Below are positions 9,256-17,420 of a stretch of 51,962 nucleotides of DNA, piece after piece. The stretch comes from DATLYH01 sp035575035 (GTDB lineage Bacteria; Planctomycetota; Planctomycetia; Gemmatales; Gemmataceae). Made by a program: the position numbers and the translations under genes. Within the stretch, counting starts at the first letter, position 1. Every line of letters begins with the position of its first letter. The notes below the pieces were generated by a model that was not told where the DNA came from, did no database searches, and saw only the letters and a list, made by a program, of their open reading frames with translations. The stretch lies in NCBI GenBank assembly GCA_035575035.1, contig DATLYH010000065.1:1-51962 (forward strand). Reading direction: 5' to 3'.

Positions 9256-10095
9256 TCAGCCCGACGCGGGGCCGGCAACCGCCGCGCGGATGCGCAGACA
9301 GCACTCAACCAGCGCGGGCAGGTCATCCAGGGCGATCATGTTAGGGCCGTCGCTCAGGGCCTTGTCCGGCCGCGGGTGCGTCTCCAGGAACAGACCATCG
9401 CAACCGGCGGCCACGGCGGCCCGGGCCAGGTAGGGCACCATCCGCCGGTCGCCGCCGCTGCGGTCCCCCCGGCCGCCTGGCATCTGTACGCTGTGCGTGG
9501 CGTCAAAGATCACCGGGCAGCCCAGTTCCTGCATCCACGGGATGGAGCGCATGTCGCTGACCAGGGTGTTGTAGCCGAAGCTGGCGCCGCGCTCGGTGAG
9601 CAAGAGCCGGCGGTTGCCGACCTCTTCCATCTTGGCGACGACGTGGCGCATGTCCCAGGGGGCCATGAACTGCCCTTTCTTGACATTGACCGGCCGCCCG
9701 GTGCGCCCGGCCGCCTGCACCAAATCGGTCTGCCGGGCCAGGAAAGCCGGCACCTGGATCAGATCGACAACCTGGGCCACGGCCTCGACCTGGTGGCACT
9801 CATGCACATCGGTGGTGACCGGCAATCCGGTCCGGCACTTGACCGCCTCCAGGGTTCGCAGCCCCTCGTGCAGTCCGGGACCGCGGAACGACTTGCCAGA
9901 GGTGCGATTGGCCTTGTCGAATGACGCCTTGAAAACCAGCGGCAGCGCCAGCCGCTCGGCCAGGCCGCGGAGCACCTCGGCGATCCGCAGCGTCAGGTCG
10001 TGCGACTCGATGACGCACGGGCCGAGGACCCACAGGAGCGGATGCCCCGGACCGCAGACGGCCGGGCCGATGGCGACCGGTTGGGCCGTTGCCAT
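9256..10095 (-). CDS. kdsA: 3-deoxy-8-phosphooctulonate synthase (KDO-8-P synthase)
   Basis: The protein has 279 residues, the usual length, and starts at ATG 10095 with GGAGGG upstream. It condenses phosphoenolpyruvate with arabinose-5-phosphate to give KDO-8-phosphate, the precursor of KDO in lipopolysaccharide. Visible family motifs are GPCVIES near residue 25, FKASFDKANRTS near residues 55-66, the DVHE segment and QVPAFLARQTDL. The Cys in GPCVIES is the residue that marks metal-dependent (class II, Aquifex-like) enzymes, where metal-independent ones carry Asn. The gene lies in a minus-strand run with plsC and a carbinolamine dehydratase gene, 76 bases after the latter. Presence of kdsA supports an LPS-type outer layer. 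Confidence 0.95.
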   Translation of the reverse strand: MATAQPVAIGPAVCGPGHPLLWVLGPCVIESHDLTLRIAEVLRGLAERLALPLVFKASFDKANRTSGKSFRGPGLHEGLRTLEAVKCRTGLPVTTDVHECHQVEAVAQVVDLIQVPAFLARQTDLVQAAGRTGRPVNVKKGQFMAPWDMRHVVAKMEEVGNRRLLLTERGASFGYNTLVSDMRSIPWMQELGCPVIFDATHSVQMPGGRGDRSGGDRRMVPYLARAAVAAGCDGLFLETHPRPDKALSDGPNMIALDDLPALVECCLRIRAAVAGPASG

Positions 10096-10171
10096 GAGTA
10101 ACCCTCCGTGGAACAGTCCTGCCGCTTACGGTTTGGGCGCGAACGCTAGGCCACAAGCGGCAAGACAGGGC

Positions 10172-10525
10172 TCATTTCTTCAGCTCGACGGGCAACGTAT
10201 CGATCTTCGCCGCCAGGATGAAGTCGTTCTCGGTCAGGCCGCCGACGGCATGCGTCGAGAGTTCGATCGCCACCTGACGATAATTGGTCAAGTGCAGGTC
10301 GGGATGATGGTCCTCCTGCTCGGCGAGCTGGCCGACCCGGTTGAAGAAGTCCAGGCCGGCCGCGAAGTCCTTGACGCGCCATTCACGTCGGATGCGCTTG
10401 CCGTCGGCGCTGAGCTTCCAGTCCTTCAGCTCCGCCAGGTAACGGCTCACCTCCTCCGCCGACAGCGGAGGCATCCCGCCCTCGCACGGCTGGCAGTGCT
10501 TCCGGGTCAGCTCGGTTGCGGTCAT
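10172..10525 (-). CDS. 4a-hydroxytetrahydrobiopterin (pterin-4a-carbinolamine) dehydratase
   Basis: The protein has 117 residues. ATG 10525 overlaps the plsC stop by four bases (ATGA), which fixes the start and implies translational coupling. The enzyme dehydrates pterin-4a-carbinolamine, recycling the pterin cofactor of aromatic amino acid hydroxylases. The family signature is clear: EQEDHHPDLHLTNYRQVAIE at about residues 69-88 (catalytic His pair and the following Asn-Tyr) and the T-H-A-V-GGLTENDF segment near residues 91-102. The short N-terminal CxxC (HCQPCEGG) is also seen in many bacterial members. No phenylalanine hydroxylase gene is in the window, so its pterin partner is unknown here. 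Confidence 0.92.
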   Translation of the reverse strand: MTATELTRKHCQPCEGGMPPLSAEEVSRYLAELKDWKLSADGKRIRREWRVKDFAAGLDFFNRVGQLAEQEDHHPDLHLTNYRQVAIELSTHAVGGLTENDFILAAKIDTLPVELKK

Positions 10526-11283
10526 GGCAGTTTCCTCCTCGGTGCAGATGCCGGGCGACGGCGATTTGTTCGCGGCGGCCCCAGCTCGGCGATGCGCTGC
10601 ATCAGCAAGGCGGTCACCTCTTCCACCAGGCGGCGGTCGATCGGCCGGTCGTAGTAAGCCGACAGGTCCACCGCCGGGCCATAGACGATGCTCGTCCGCG
10701 AGGGGAGCAGCCAGGCGCGGGGGACGTTGCGGTGTCCCGGCCCCCGGCTGATGAAGGCCGGGTAAACCGGCGCCCGGCTGCGTAAAGCGAGCAAGGCGGC
10801 ACCCCCCTTGCCCCGCCGCATCCGCCCACGGCCGGCAGCGTGCAGCCCCCCTTCCGGAAAAATACACAGAACGCGCCCCTCGCTCAACCGCAGCAACCCC
10901 TGTCGCACGGCGGCGACATCCCGCCCGTTGCGGCCGACCGGCACCGCGCCGAGGTAGTCGAACAGCCGCCGCGCCCAGGGTAGGTCCCGGTAATACTCGC
11001 GGGCGATCAGGAAGCTAAGCGGTCGCCGGCAGCCGGCCTGCAAGAAGGCCGGGTCGGCGCTGCAAGTGTGGTTGGCAATCAGGATGGCGGGCCCCTTGGC
11101 CGGCAACGGCGCCGGACCGTTCCAGGTCAGGCCGTGCCAGACGCGGGCATACATCCGGACCAGCCCCAGGCCCACGAAGTGCACCAGACTCTGGCCGGAA
11201 CGCCGCCATTGCACCAGCACAATCACCGCCGTCAGCGCGCAGACCGCCACCGCCCACATGAACGCTCGCCCATCGCTCGGCAA
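10522..11283 (-). CDS. 1-acyl-sn-glycerol-3-phosphate acyltransferase family protein (PlsC-like)
   Basis: The protein has 253 residues and starts at ATG 11283, with an internal Met9 as alternative. An N-terminal membrane helix (about residues 9-25) precedes the acyltransferase domain. The catalytic HX4D motif is NHTCSADP (His72, Asp77) and the substrate-binding motif is FPEGGLH at about residues 142-148. The family transfers an acyl chain to lysophosphatidic acid or a related acceptor at the inner membrane. It is the first gene of a probable operon with the carbinolamine dehydratase and kdsA. The C-terminal part after residue 220 is basic and may be disordered. Confidence 0.88.
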   Translation of the reverse strand: MPSDGRAFMWAVAVCALTAVIVLVQWRRSGQSLVHFVGLGLVRMYARVWHGLTWNGPAPLPAKGPAILIANHTCSADPAFLQAGCRRPLSFLIAREYYRDLPWARRLFDYLGAVPVGRNGRDVAAVRQGLLRLSEGRVLCIFPEGGLHAAGRGRMRRGKGGAALLALRSRAPVYPAFISRGPGHRNVPRAWLLPSRTSIVYGPAVDLSAYYDRPIDRRLVEEVTALLMQRIAELGPPRTNRRRPASAPRRKLP

Positions 11284-11635
11284 CGGGAAGGACCGGCCCG
11301 TTCATTCTATTCGACTTTTCGCAGGAAGGAACGGAAGTGTGGCCACACCATGCCTTCTCCTTGGGTTGTCCACCAAACTTGAGCGAAAAGCCCCCGTCCC
11401 TTGTACCCCTGTTTCCCCGTCGTCGGCGCCATTCCTTCTTCCCGGTTTTCCTCATTCATCCCTCATGCCTTCGGCGGCTCCCCATTTCCCCAGACCCCGC
11501 AGGACCCGCGCTCAGCTCCTGGCCGGGCCGTCCATCGGGCCCCCCGGCGCTGCGGTCGGCCGGTGAGTTCGGTCGAAGGATTTAGGAGGATCGGCCGGGA
11601 AGGCATCCGGCACCGCGCCTGAGAGAGAACCCCTC
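11284..11635. other. Divergent intergenic region (plsC / esterase)
   Basis: It separates two divergently transcribed genes and must hold both promoters, but no clear -35/-10 pair was recognised. The plus strand from about 11380 to 11480 is pyrimidine-rich; read on the minus strand it consists of GAGG/GAAGG-type words, like one arm of the inverted-repeat cassettes, without an evident second arm. A 14-codon minus-strand frame (11351-11307) preceded by AAGGAG could be a leader peptide of plsC but is too short to call. Confidence 0.4.
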
Positions 11636-12700
11636 GTGAAAACCGTGCGCTGGTTGGCACTGGTGCTGCTCTTTCCCTGGCTGCTGCCCATGGCCCGGGC
11701 CGGGGGACCGTTCGGCGAGGCCCGACTCAACCGGGTCAACCGCCGTCTCCACGGGCAGCTCCTCGATTTCACCCGCAACCACGGCGCCGACCGCCGCATC
11801 TGGTCCGAGGCCCTGCACCAGCGCCGCGACCTCTACGTCTACCTGCCGCCCGGTTTCGATCCCAACCAGCTTTATCCCCTGGTGATCTGGTTGCACGGCT
11901 TTGCCCAGGACGAGACCTCCTTCCGCGACGACGTGGTGGAGCACCTCGACGCCGCTATGGTCACGGGCAAACTGCCGGCAGCCATCATCGCTTGCCCTGA
12001 TGGCAGCATCGACGGCCACGCTTGCATCCGCAACCCCGGCAGCTTCTTTATCAACACCCGCGCCGGACGGTTCGAAGACTTCGTCATGCACGATGTCTGG
12101 AACTTCGTCGTGACGAACTTCCCGATCCGCCCTGAGCGCGAGGCCCATGTGCTCGCCGGCGCCTCTATGGGGGGTGGGGCGGCCTACAACCTGGCCATCA
12201 AGTACCGCGACCGGGTCAAGGTCGTCTGCGGCATCTTTCCTCCCCTGAATACTCGTTGGATCGACTGCCACGGCCGTTACCGCGGCAACTTCCGCCCTGA
12301 CTGCTGGGACTGGCAGACCGAGATCCGCCGCTGGCAGATCGTCGGCCGGTTTTACGGCGTCGTCCTCGTCCGCGTCAAGCATATCGTCGATCCGCTCTAC
12401 GACCGCAAGGACGACATTCTGTCGGCCATCATCCAGGAGAACCCGGCTGAGATGCTCGACGCGTATGACCTGAAGCCCGGCGAGCTGGATATGTACATCG
12501 GCTACGGCGGCCGCGACGAGTTCAACATTGACGCTCAGGTGGAAAGTTTCCTCTTCCTGGCAAGAGAACGAGGCTTGTGCATCGCGGTAGGTTACGATCC
12601 CAAGGGGCGGCACAACTTGGCCACTGCCCTGCGGCTGATGCCGGACCTGTTCGAGTGGCTTAGCCCTCTCCTGGCCCCCTACAGTCCATCTTGTCCGTAG
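11636..12700 (+). CDS. Secreted alpha/beta-hydrolase esterase (feruloyl-esterase/esterase D-like)
   Basis: The protein has 354 residues and starts at GTG 11636 after GAGAGAGA. Residues 1-22 form a signal peptide ending ARA. The alpha/beta hydrolase core begins with LYVYLPPGFDPNQLYPLVIW (residues 66-85) and HGFAQDE (oxyanion region). The nucleophile elbow is GASMGG (Ser177). Likely triad partners are Asp294 in GGRDEFN and His326 in GRHN. This arrangement is typical of the putative-esterase family that includes feruloyl and acetyl-xylan esterases and esterase D; the true substrate is unknown. The stop codon TAG lies inside the left arm of an inverted-repeat cassette, so the last residues may have been altered by that insertion. 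Confidence 0.82.
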   Translation: MKTVRWLALVLLFPWLLPMARAGGPFGEARLNRVNRRLHGQLLDFTRNHGADRRIWSEALHQRRDLYVYLPPGFDPNQLYPLVIWLHGFAQDETSFRDDVVEHLDAAMVTGKLPAAIIACPDGSIDGHACIRNPGSFFINTRAGRFEDFVMHDVWNFVVTNFPIRPEREAHVLAGASMGGGAAYNLAIKYRDRVKVVCGIFPPLNTRWIDCHGRYRGNFRPDCWDWQTEIRRWQIVGRFYGVVLVRVKHIVDPLYDRKDDILSAIIQENPAEMLDAYDLKPGELDMYIGYGGRDEFNIDAQVESFLFLARERGLCIAVGYDPKGRHNLATALRLMPDLFEWLSPLLAPYSPSCP

Positions 12701-12837
12701 TTCGTATGTCCGGAGCATGGCATCCCGCGTATGTCGCCGGGACATGGAGTTCCTCTGTCTCTCCTATCCCCTCCACCATGCCTTCCTTGACCGCGAGAGC
12801 AGCGGACTACGGAACTACAGATGCTGGACTAACGGAC
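12693..12837. repeat. Inverted-repeat cassette, word GTCCGTAG
   Basis: The left arm (12693-12713) begins GTCCGTAGTTCG and the right arm (12804-12837) contains GGACTACGGAACTACAG and ends ACTAACGGAC. The arms are made of variants of the same word in opposite orientation, separated by about 90 bases of unrelated sequence. The stop codon of the esterase gene (TAG, 12698-12700) is part of the first word. The remaining 168 bases up to the kinase gene show no gene. Confidence 0.6.
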
Positions 12838-13005
12838 GGTTCACAAGTTGCTCTCCATTTGCGCGGCGTCTTCTGGTAGAGTCCCCGGCGGTCCGCAGGA
12901 TCGGGCTGCGCGACCGGGTGTGCCAGCGGGGGAGACGAGCGGGGCTCCCTCGCGGAGTCGCCGACGGTCGCAGCGCTCCGGCCCGCTGGACAAGGAGGTC
13001 GGGGT

Positions 13006-14652
13006 GTGGCCGGTCGCTGGCGGTTCCGCCATAAGCTGATGCTGGGGCTCGGCCTAGTTGTCGGCATCCTGGTCCTCCTGCTGGCCGGCACCCTCAAGGG
13101 GCTGGCCTCGTACCGCGCCACCATGAGCAGCATGGACAGCAAGCTGCTGGAGCTGAAGGAGGCCCAGAACCTCAAGGTGGTGATGACTGACCTGGCCGCC
13201 CCCCCGAATCACGAGCGCTGCAACCCTGCCGAGGAGATCGCCGAGTTGCGGGCCAAGCTCCAGAACGCCCGCAATGCCCTGGAGGCGTACCAACAAAAGT
13301 TGCAGGCGACCTTGCAACTCCGCCGCGACCTGGACCGCGGCCTGCGGGAACAGCAGCAGGTCGAGGCCCTGCAACAACTCTTCGCCGAGTTGGGGCAGGC
13401 CATTACCGAAGCGGAGGTACCCCAGGTCCACCACGGCGCCCCGCCCTCGCCGCGCCGCCACGAGAAGGTCGATCGGGTCATCACCCGGTTGGTGCATACC
13501 TCCAACGACCTGCAAGACGTGATCTACGACGACCTCTACCACCGGATCACGACAGCCAAGTCCGACTATCGCAAGGCAATGTGGCTGGTGGTCTCGACCA
13601 CGGTCGTCGGTGTGGTGTTGATGGTCGGCCTGTTGCGCTTCTTTTACGCCTGGATCTTCTACCCAATCCGCGACCTGGAGCGGGGAGTCGGGCGCGTGGC
13701 CCAGGGCGATTTCGAGCACCACATCGAGGTACACAGCGGCGACGAGATCGAAGACCTGGCCGAGGCGTTCAATGACATGACCCGCCGGCTGCGCGACATG
13801 TACACCGATCTGGCCCATCAGGTCAACGAGCGCAGCCGACAGTTGGTGCGCTCCGAGCGGCTGGCCAGTGTCGGTTTCCTGGCGGCCGGCGTCGCCCACG
13901 AGATCAACAACCCGCTGGCCAGCATCGCCTTCTGCGCCGAGGCGCTGGAAGCGCGGCTGTTCCGGAAGGAGGAAGGCGGAAGGACAAAGGAGGAAGGACC
14001 GACTCGCGGCGGTTCGGGGATTCATCCTTCATCCTTCATCCTTCATCCTTCGGAGCGGGAGGTCGTCGCCAAGTACCTGCGGATGATCCAGGAGGAGGCG
14101 TTCCGCTGCAAGAAGATCACCGAGCGGCTGCTGGAGTTCAGCCGGCCCGGCGAGCGCCATCGGGAGCCGGCCGATCTTGTCGAGATTGTCCAGTCAGTCC
14201 TGGACATGCTTCAGCACCACCAGAGCTGCAAGGGGAAGCAGGTTGTCTTCAAGCCGCTCGGCCGGGTGATTGCCCGGGTCAACGTGCAGGAGATCAAGTC
14301 GGTGGTGCTCAACCTGGTAGTCAACGCTCTGGACAGTATGGAAGACGGCGGCACGTTGACCATCCGGGTGCGGCAGCGCGACGGCATGGCGGAGATGGAG
14401 TTTGCCGACACCGGCTGCGGCATGACGCCCGAGGTGCTGGAGAACATCTTTGAGCCGTTCTTCACCCGCAGCCGAACCGGCAAGGGGACCGGCCTGGGAC
14501 TGACCATCAGCCACCGCATTGTCAGCCAGCATGGCGGCGAGATCGAGGCGGCCAGCCCCGGCCCGGGCCAGGGAAGCACGTTCACGGTCCGGTTGCCGCT
14601 ACAGCCCGCCGAGGCCGCCGCCGACGAGCCGCCGGCCCGGATGGTCGCTTGA
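13006..14652 (+). CDS. HAMP-domain sensor histidine kinase (NtrB/AtoS-like)
   Basis: The protein has 548 residues and starts at GTG 13006, about 7 bases after AAGGAGG. Membrane helices lie at residues 12-28 and 192-212, with a periplasmic, partly coiled-coil sensor region between. A HAMP linker follows (213-266). The H-box is AAGVAHEINNPLAS with phospho-acceptor His298. The ATPase motifs are VLNLVVNALDSM (N box), ADTGCGM (G1) and GTGLGLTI (G2). A low-complexity stretch at residues 319-350, encoded by an inverted-repeat cassette, separates the two helices of the dimerisation domain. The response regulator gene follows within 40 bases, so the pair forms one two-component system that very likely feeds sigma-54 transcription. 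The signal sensed is unknown. Confidence 0.93.
   Translation: MAGRWRFRHKLMLGLGLVVGILVLLLAGTLKGLASYRATMSSMDSKLLELKEAQNLKVVMTDLAAPPNHERCNPAEEIAELRAKLQNARNALEAYQQKLQATLQLRRDLDRGLREQQQVEALQQLFAELGQAITEAEVPQVHHGAPPSPRRHEKVDRVITRLVHTSNDLQDVIYDDLYHRITTAKSDYRKAMWLVVSTTVVGVVLMVGLLRFFYAWIFYPIRDLERGVGRVAQGDFEHHIEVHSGDEIEDLAEAFNDMTRRLRDMYTDLAHQVNERSRQLVRSERLASVGFLAAGVAHEINNPLASIAFCAEALEARLFRKEEGGRTKEEGPTRGGSGIHPSSFILHPSEREVVAKYLRMIQEEAFRCKKITERLLEFSRPGERHREPADLVEIVQSVLDMLQHHQSCKGKQVVFKPLGRVIARVNVQEIKSVVLNLVVNALDSMEDGGTLTIRVRQRDGMAEMEFADTGCGMTPEVLENIFEPFFTRSRTGKGTGLGLTISHRIVSQHGGEIEAASPGPGQGSTFTVRLPLQPAEAAADEPPARMVA
13963..14051. repeat. In-frame inverted-repeat cassette inside the histidine kinase, word GGAAGGA
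   Basis: The left arm (13963-14000) is a run of GGAAGGA/GGAGGAAGGA words. The right arm (14021-14051) is TTCATCCTTCATCCTTC continuing with two more copies. The 90-base insert is open in the kinase frame and encodes about 30 Lys/Glu/Gly- then His/Pro/Ser-rich residues. It sits in the loop between the two helices of the dimerisation/phosphotransfer domain. Confidence 0.7.
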
Positions 14653-14688
14653 AGAACGGCCCCTGCGGAATAAGAGATGGAAGGAACC

Positions 14689-16119
14689 ATGACTGCTCGT
14701 CCGACGGGAAGAGAACGGGTGGAGACGCACAAGAGCCTGCGCGTGCTGTTCGTGGACGACGAGAAGTCGCTGCAGGAGTTCATGAACTCGGAGCTGCCGC
14801 GCCTGGGCCACGAGGTCACCGTTTGTCCCGATGGCCGGGCCGCCCTCAAGGCCCTGGAAAAGAGCACTTTCGACGCCGCCATTCTCGACCTGCGCATGCC
14901 GGGGATGAGCGGCATCGAGGTGCTGGAGCACCTCAAGCAGACGGCGCCGGACACCGAGGCGATCATCATGACCGGCCACGCCAGCCAGGAGACGGCCATC
15001 GAGGCGCTGCGGCTGGGGGCCTTCGACTACATCACCAAGCCATGCAAGTTGGCCGAGATCGAGGCGGTGCTGAACAAGGTGGCCGACCGCCGCGAGCTGA
15101 AGCACAAGAACCTCGCCCTGGAAAGCCGTTGCCAGGCCGCCGAGGGACCGACCGTCCTGGTCGGCACCTCGCCGCCGATGGCCGCCGTCCACCGGCTGCT
15201 GGCCACCGTCGCCCCGACCGACTCAGTAGTGCTGATCCTCGGCGAGACCGGCACCGGTAAGGAGTTGGTCGCGCGCTCGTTGTGGCAGATGAGCAACCGA
15301 GCCCACATGCCGTTCGTACCGGTCAACTGCGGCGCTCTGTCGGAAAACCTCGTCGAGAGCGAGCTGTTCGGCCACGTTAAGGGGGCGTTCACCGGGGCCG
15401 ATCGCGACCACAAGGGGCTGTTCGAGGTGGCCAACGGCGGCACCTTGTTCCTCGACGAGGTCGGCGAGTTGAACAAGAACATCCAGGTGAAGCTGCTCCG
15501 CTTCCTGGAGTCGGGCGAGATCCGCAAGGTGGGCGACACCAAGCCGTTCCGTACCGATGTCCGCGTTCTTTGCGCCACCAACCGCGACTTGCGCGACATG
15601 ATCCAGAAGGACGAGTTCCGCGAGGACCTTTACTTCCGGATCAACACGTTCGAGATTCGGCTGCCGCCGTTGCGGGAGCGGCGGCCCGACATCCCGGACC
15701 TGGCGCGGCACCTGCTTGGTCGGGCGGCCCGCCGGCCCGTGGAGCAGGTCGCCGACCTGCTCAGCCCCGAGGCGATCGACGTTCTCTTGGAGCACGAGTG
15801 GCCGGGCAACGTCCGCGAGTTGGCCAACGTCATGGAGCATGCCTACATCATTGCCGGCGGCCAGCGCATCACGCCGGAGCATCTGCCGCACCACATCCGT
15901 ACCCGGGCAAGCGGGCCGACGACGCTCAGCCTGCGACGGCCCGGGGCAGCGCCTTCCGGCACGGCCCGCACGCTGGAGGAGATCGAGATGGAGCATATCC
16001 TCCGCGTGCTGGAGAAGAACAACAACAATAAACCCGCCACCGCCGCCGAGCTGGGAATCAGTCTGAAGACGCTGTACAACAAACTCAACAAGCTGGAGGA
16101 GAAGAGGAACGCGGGATGA
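14689..16119 (+). CDS. Sigma-54-dependent response regulator, NtrC family
   Basis: The protein has 476 residues from ATG 14689, chosen because GGAAGGA lies 3-9 bases upstream; ATG 14677 in the same frame would add four residues. The receiver domain comes first, with the acidic pocket VDDE and phospho-acceptor Asp67 in AILDLRMPG. The AAA+ domain has Walker A GETGTGKE, the sigma-54 contact loop GAFTGA and Walker B GGTLFLDEV. A Fis-type helix-turn-helix ends the protein (AATAAELGISLKTLYNKLNK is close to the observed segment). It activates sigma-54 promoters when phosphorylated. It is the partner of the histidine kinase just upstream. Targets are unknown. Confidence 0.95.
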   Translation: MTARPTGRERVETHKSLRVLFVDDEKSLQEFMNSELPRLGHEVTVCPDGRAALKALEKSTFDAAILDLRMPGMSGIEVLEHLKQTAPDTEAIIMTGHASQETAIEALRLGAFDYITKPCKLAEIEAVLNKVADRRELKHKNLALESRCQAAEGPTVLVGTSPPMAAVHRLLATVAPTDSVVLILGETGTGKELVARSLWQMSNRAHMPFVPVNCGALSENLVESELFGHVKGAFTGADRDHKGLFEVANGGTLFLDEVGELNKNIQVKLLRFLESGEIRKVGDTKPFRTDVRVLCATNRDLRDMIQKDEFREDLYFRINTFEIRLPPLRERRPDIPDLARHLLGRAARRPVEQVADLLSPEAIDVLLEHEWPGNVRELANVMEHAYIIAGGQRITPEHLPHHIRTRASGPTTLSLRRPGAAPSGTARTLEEIEMEHILRVLEKNNNNKPATAAELGISLKTLYNKLNKLEEKRNAG

Positions 16120-16169
16120 TGTTGAGCGGGCGCGGTCGCCTGCGGCTCCCCGCTAAACCTGGCACCCTC

Positions 16170-17069
16170 TCACCCAAACGCCTCGCACAGCCGCAGGTGC
16201 TGTTCGAGGTCGAGGTCCTCGGCGCGAGTAGTCCCCTCCAGGCCCAGCTCGGCCAGTTTGCGGTCCACCTCGTCCTTATCGCGGCGGCCGCTCGGCAAAC
16301 CGGCCAGGGCGCTGCGCAGGTTCTTGCGGCGGTGGACATACAGATCGCGGAGGAAGGCGCGGAAGCGATGCACGTCGCCGACGTGGGCCCGCTTGGCGGC
16401 GTTCGGCCGGATACGGACGATGGCCGACGCCACCTGCGGCCGCGGCCAGAACACCGACGGCGGCAGTTTCCGCAGCAGCTCCACGTCGGCCAGGCTTTGC
16501 ACCAGCACCGCCAGGGCGCCGTAATCCTTGGTCCCCGGCGACGCCGTCAGCCGCTCCGCGATTTCCCACTGCACCGTCACCACCATCCGCTCAATCGGCA
16601 GCTCGGTCAGCAGGAAGTTGCTGATCACCGGCGTGGCCACCACGTACGGGAGGTTGGCCACCAGCTTGATCCGGGTGCAGCCGGCGCGCCGCCACAGCTC
16701 GTCAAGGGCGGCGAGCACGTCCGGGTTCAGCTCATTCTTGTTTTTGAGGATGTCAGCGTTGATCAGCACGACATGGTCCCGCCCCGCGACGACTTCCTTG
16801 GCCAGACGATGGAAGTCCGGGTCGATCTCGACGCTCAGGACGGCACCGGCTTCCTCAGCTAGCCGGGCGGTCAGGCTGCCGGTGCCGGTGCCGACTTCCA
16901 GCGCCAGGTCCTCGCGGGTCAGCTCGGCGGCGCGCAGGATCACGTCGAGCAGGTTGAGATCGATGAGGAAGTTTTGGCCGAGCTTGGTCTTCGGCTTTAG
17001 TCCGTGCCGCTCGAACAGGCTGCGGAGATACGACAGCGTTTGTCGCGGCGATGATCCTGGAGCGGTCAT
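16170..17069 (-). CDS. rsmA: 16S rRNA (adenine1518/1519-N6)-dimethyltransferase
   Basis: The protein has 299 residues, slightly longer than the E. coli enzyme, and starts at ATG 17069. It dimethylates two adjacent adenines in the 3' hairpin of 16S rRNA using S-adenosylmethionine. Visible motifs are KLGQNFL at the start of the domain, the SAM-binding LEVGTGTGSLTARL near residue 76, VEIDPDF (motif II) and the catalytic NLPYVVATP (motif IV). The C-terminal helical rRNA-recognition domain is complete. The gene is convergent with the NtrC-type regulator gene, 50 bases apart. A strong hairpin lies just upstream and probably ends the preceding minus-strand transcript. Confidence 0.95.
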   Translation of the reverse strand: MTAPGSSPRQTLSYLRSLFERHGLKPKTKLGQNFLIDLNLLDVILRAAELTREDLALEVGTGTGSLTARLAEEAGAVLSVEIDPDFHRLAKEVVAGRDHVVLINADILKNKNELNPDVLAALDELWRRAGCTRIKLVANLPYVVATPVISNFLLTELPIERMVVTVQWEIAERLTASPGTKDYGALAVLVQSLADVELLRKLPPSVFWPRPQVASAIVRIRPNAAKRAHVGDVHRFRAFLRDLYVHRRKNLRSALAGLPSGRRDKDEVDRKLAELGLEGTTRAEDLDLEQHLRLCEAFG

Positions 17070-17099
17070 GGTGGCTCACCGACATTGGGGGAAGGCAAA

Positions 17100-17128
17100 G
17101 GGGCTGCCCGAGTTTCGCGGGCAGCCCC
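17100..17128. terminator. Strong GC hairpin between ribE and rsmA
   Basis: GGGGCTGCCCG (17100-17110) pairs perfectly with CGGGCAGCCCC (17118-17128) around a 7-base loop. On the minus strand it is followed by CTTTGCC, on the plus strand by ATTTCTTC, so the U-tract is weak either way. Position after ribE and just before rsmA suggests a transcript end for ribE or an attenuator in the rsmA leader. Confidence 0.5.
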
Positions 17129-17169
17129 ATTTCTTCTGGAAGAACGGCCTACTACGGGACCTGGTCCGT

Positions 17170-17298
17170 GGAAGGCTCTCGGGCCCGCCGGTGCGCACGC
17201 GATCCTCGCCGCGGCGGAACCACGGCGGGCGGGGTTGTTCCAGGCCGCCGGGGCGGGGATCGCGTGCGCACCGATCAGCGGGCCTGAAACAGCCTTCC
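17170..17298. repeat. Long imperfect inverted repeat (about 130 bases) in the ribE-rsmA gap
   Basis: Three nested arm pairs line up: GGAAGGCT (17170-17177) with AGCCTTCC (17291-17298); GGCCCGC (17182-17188) with GCGGGCC (17278-17284); and a 28-base arm 17190-17217 (starting GGTGCGCACGCGATCC) with 17245-17272 (ending GGATCGCGTGCGCACC), two mismatches. The whole could form one long hairpin or cruciform with a loop of about 27 bases. The gap 17070-17420 holds no gene. No known riboswitch was recognised. Confidence 0.7.
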
Positions 17299-17420
17299 TC
17301 GGGAAGAATGGCCAGCAAAACGCTCGGGCGGCGCATCACCGCCCTGATGCAGCGCATCCAGCTAGACCTGGTCTTCCAGAGATTCCCTTTGTACCACCGG
17401 TCCGACCGATTGACAAGCCG

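Noticed and set aside
11307..11351. 14-codon minus-strand frame with AAGGAG upstream, in front of plsC
   Set aside because: It could be a leader peptide, but it is too short to distinguish from chance and has no terminator/antiterminator structure around it.
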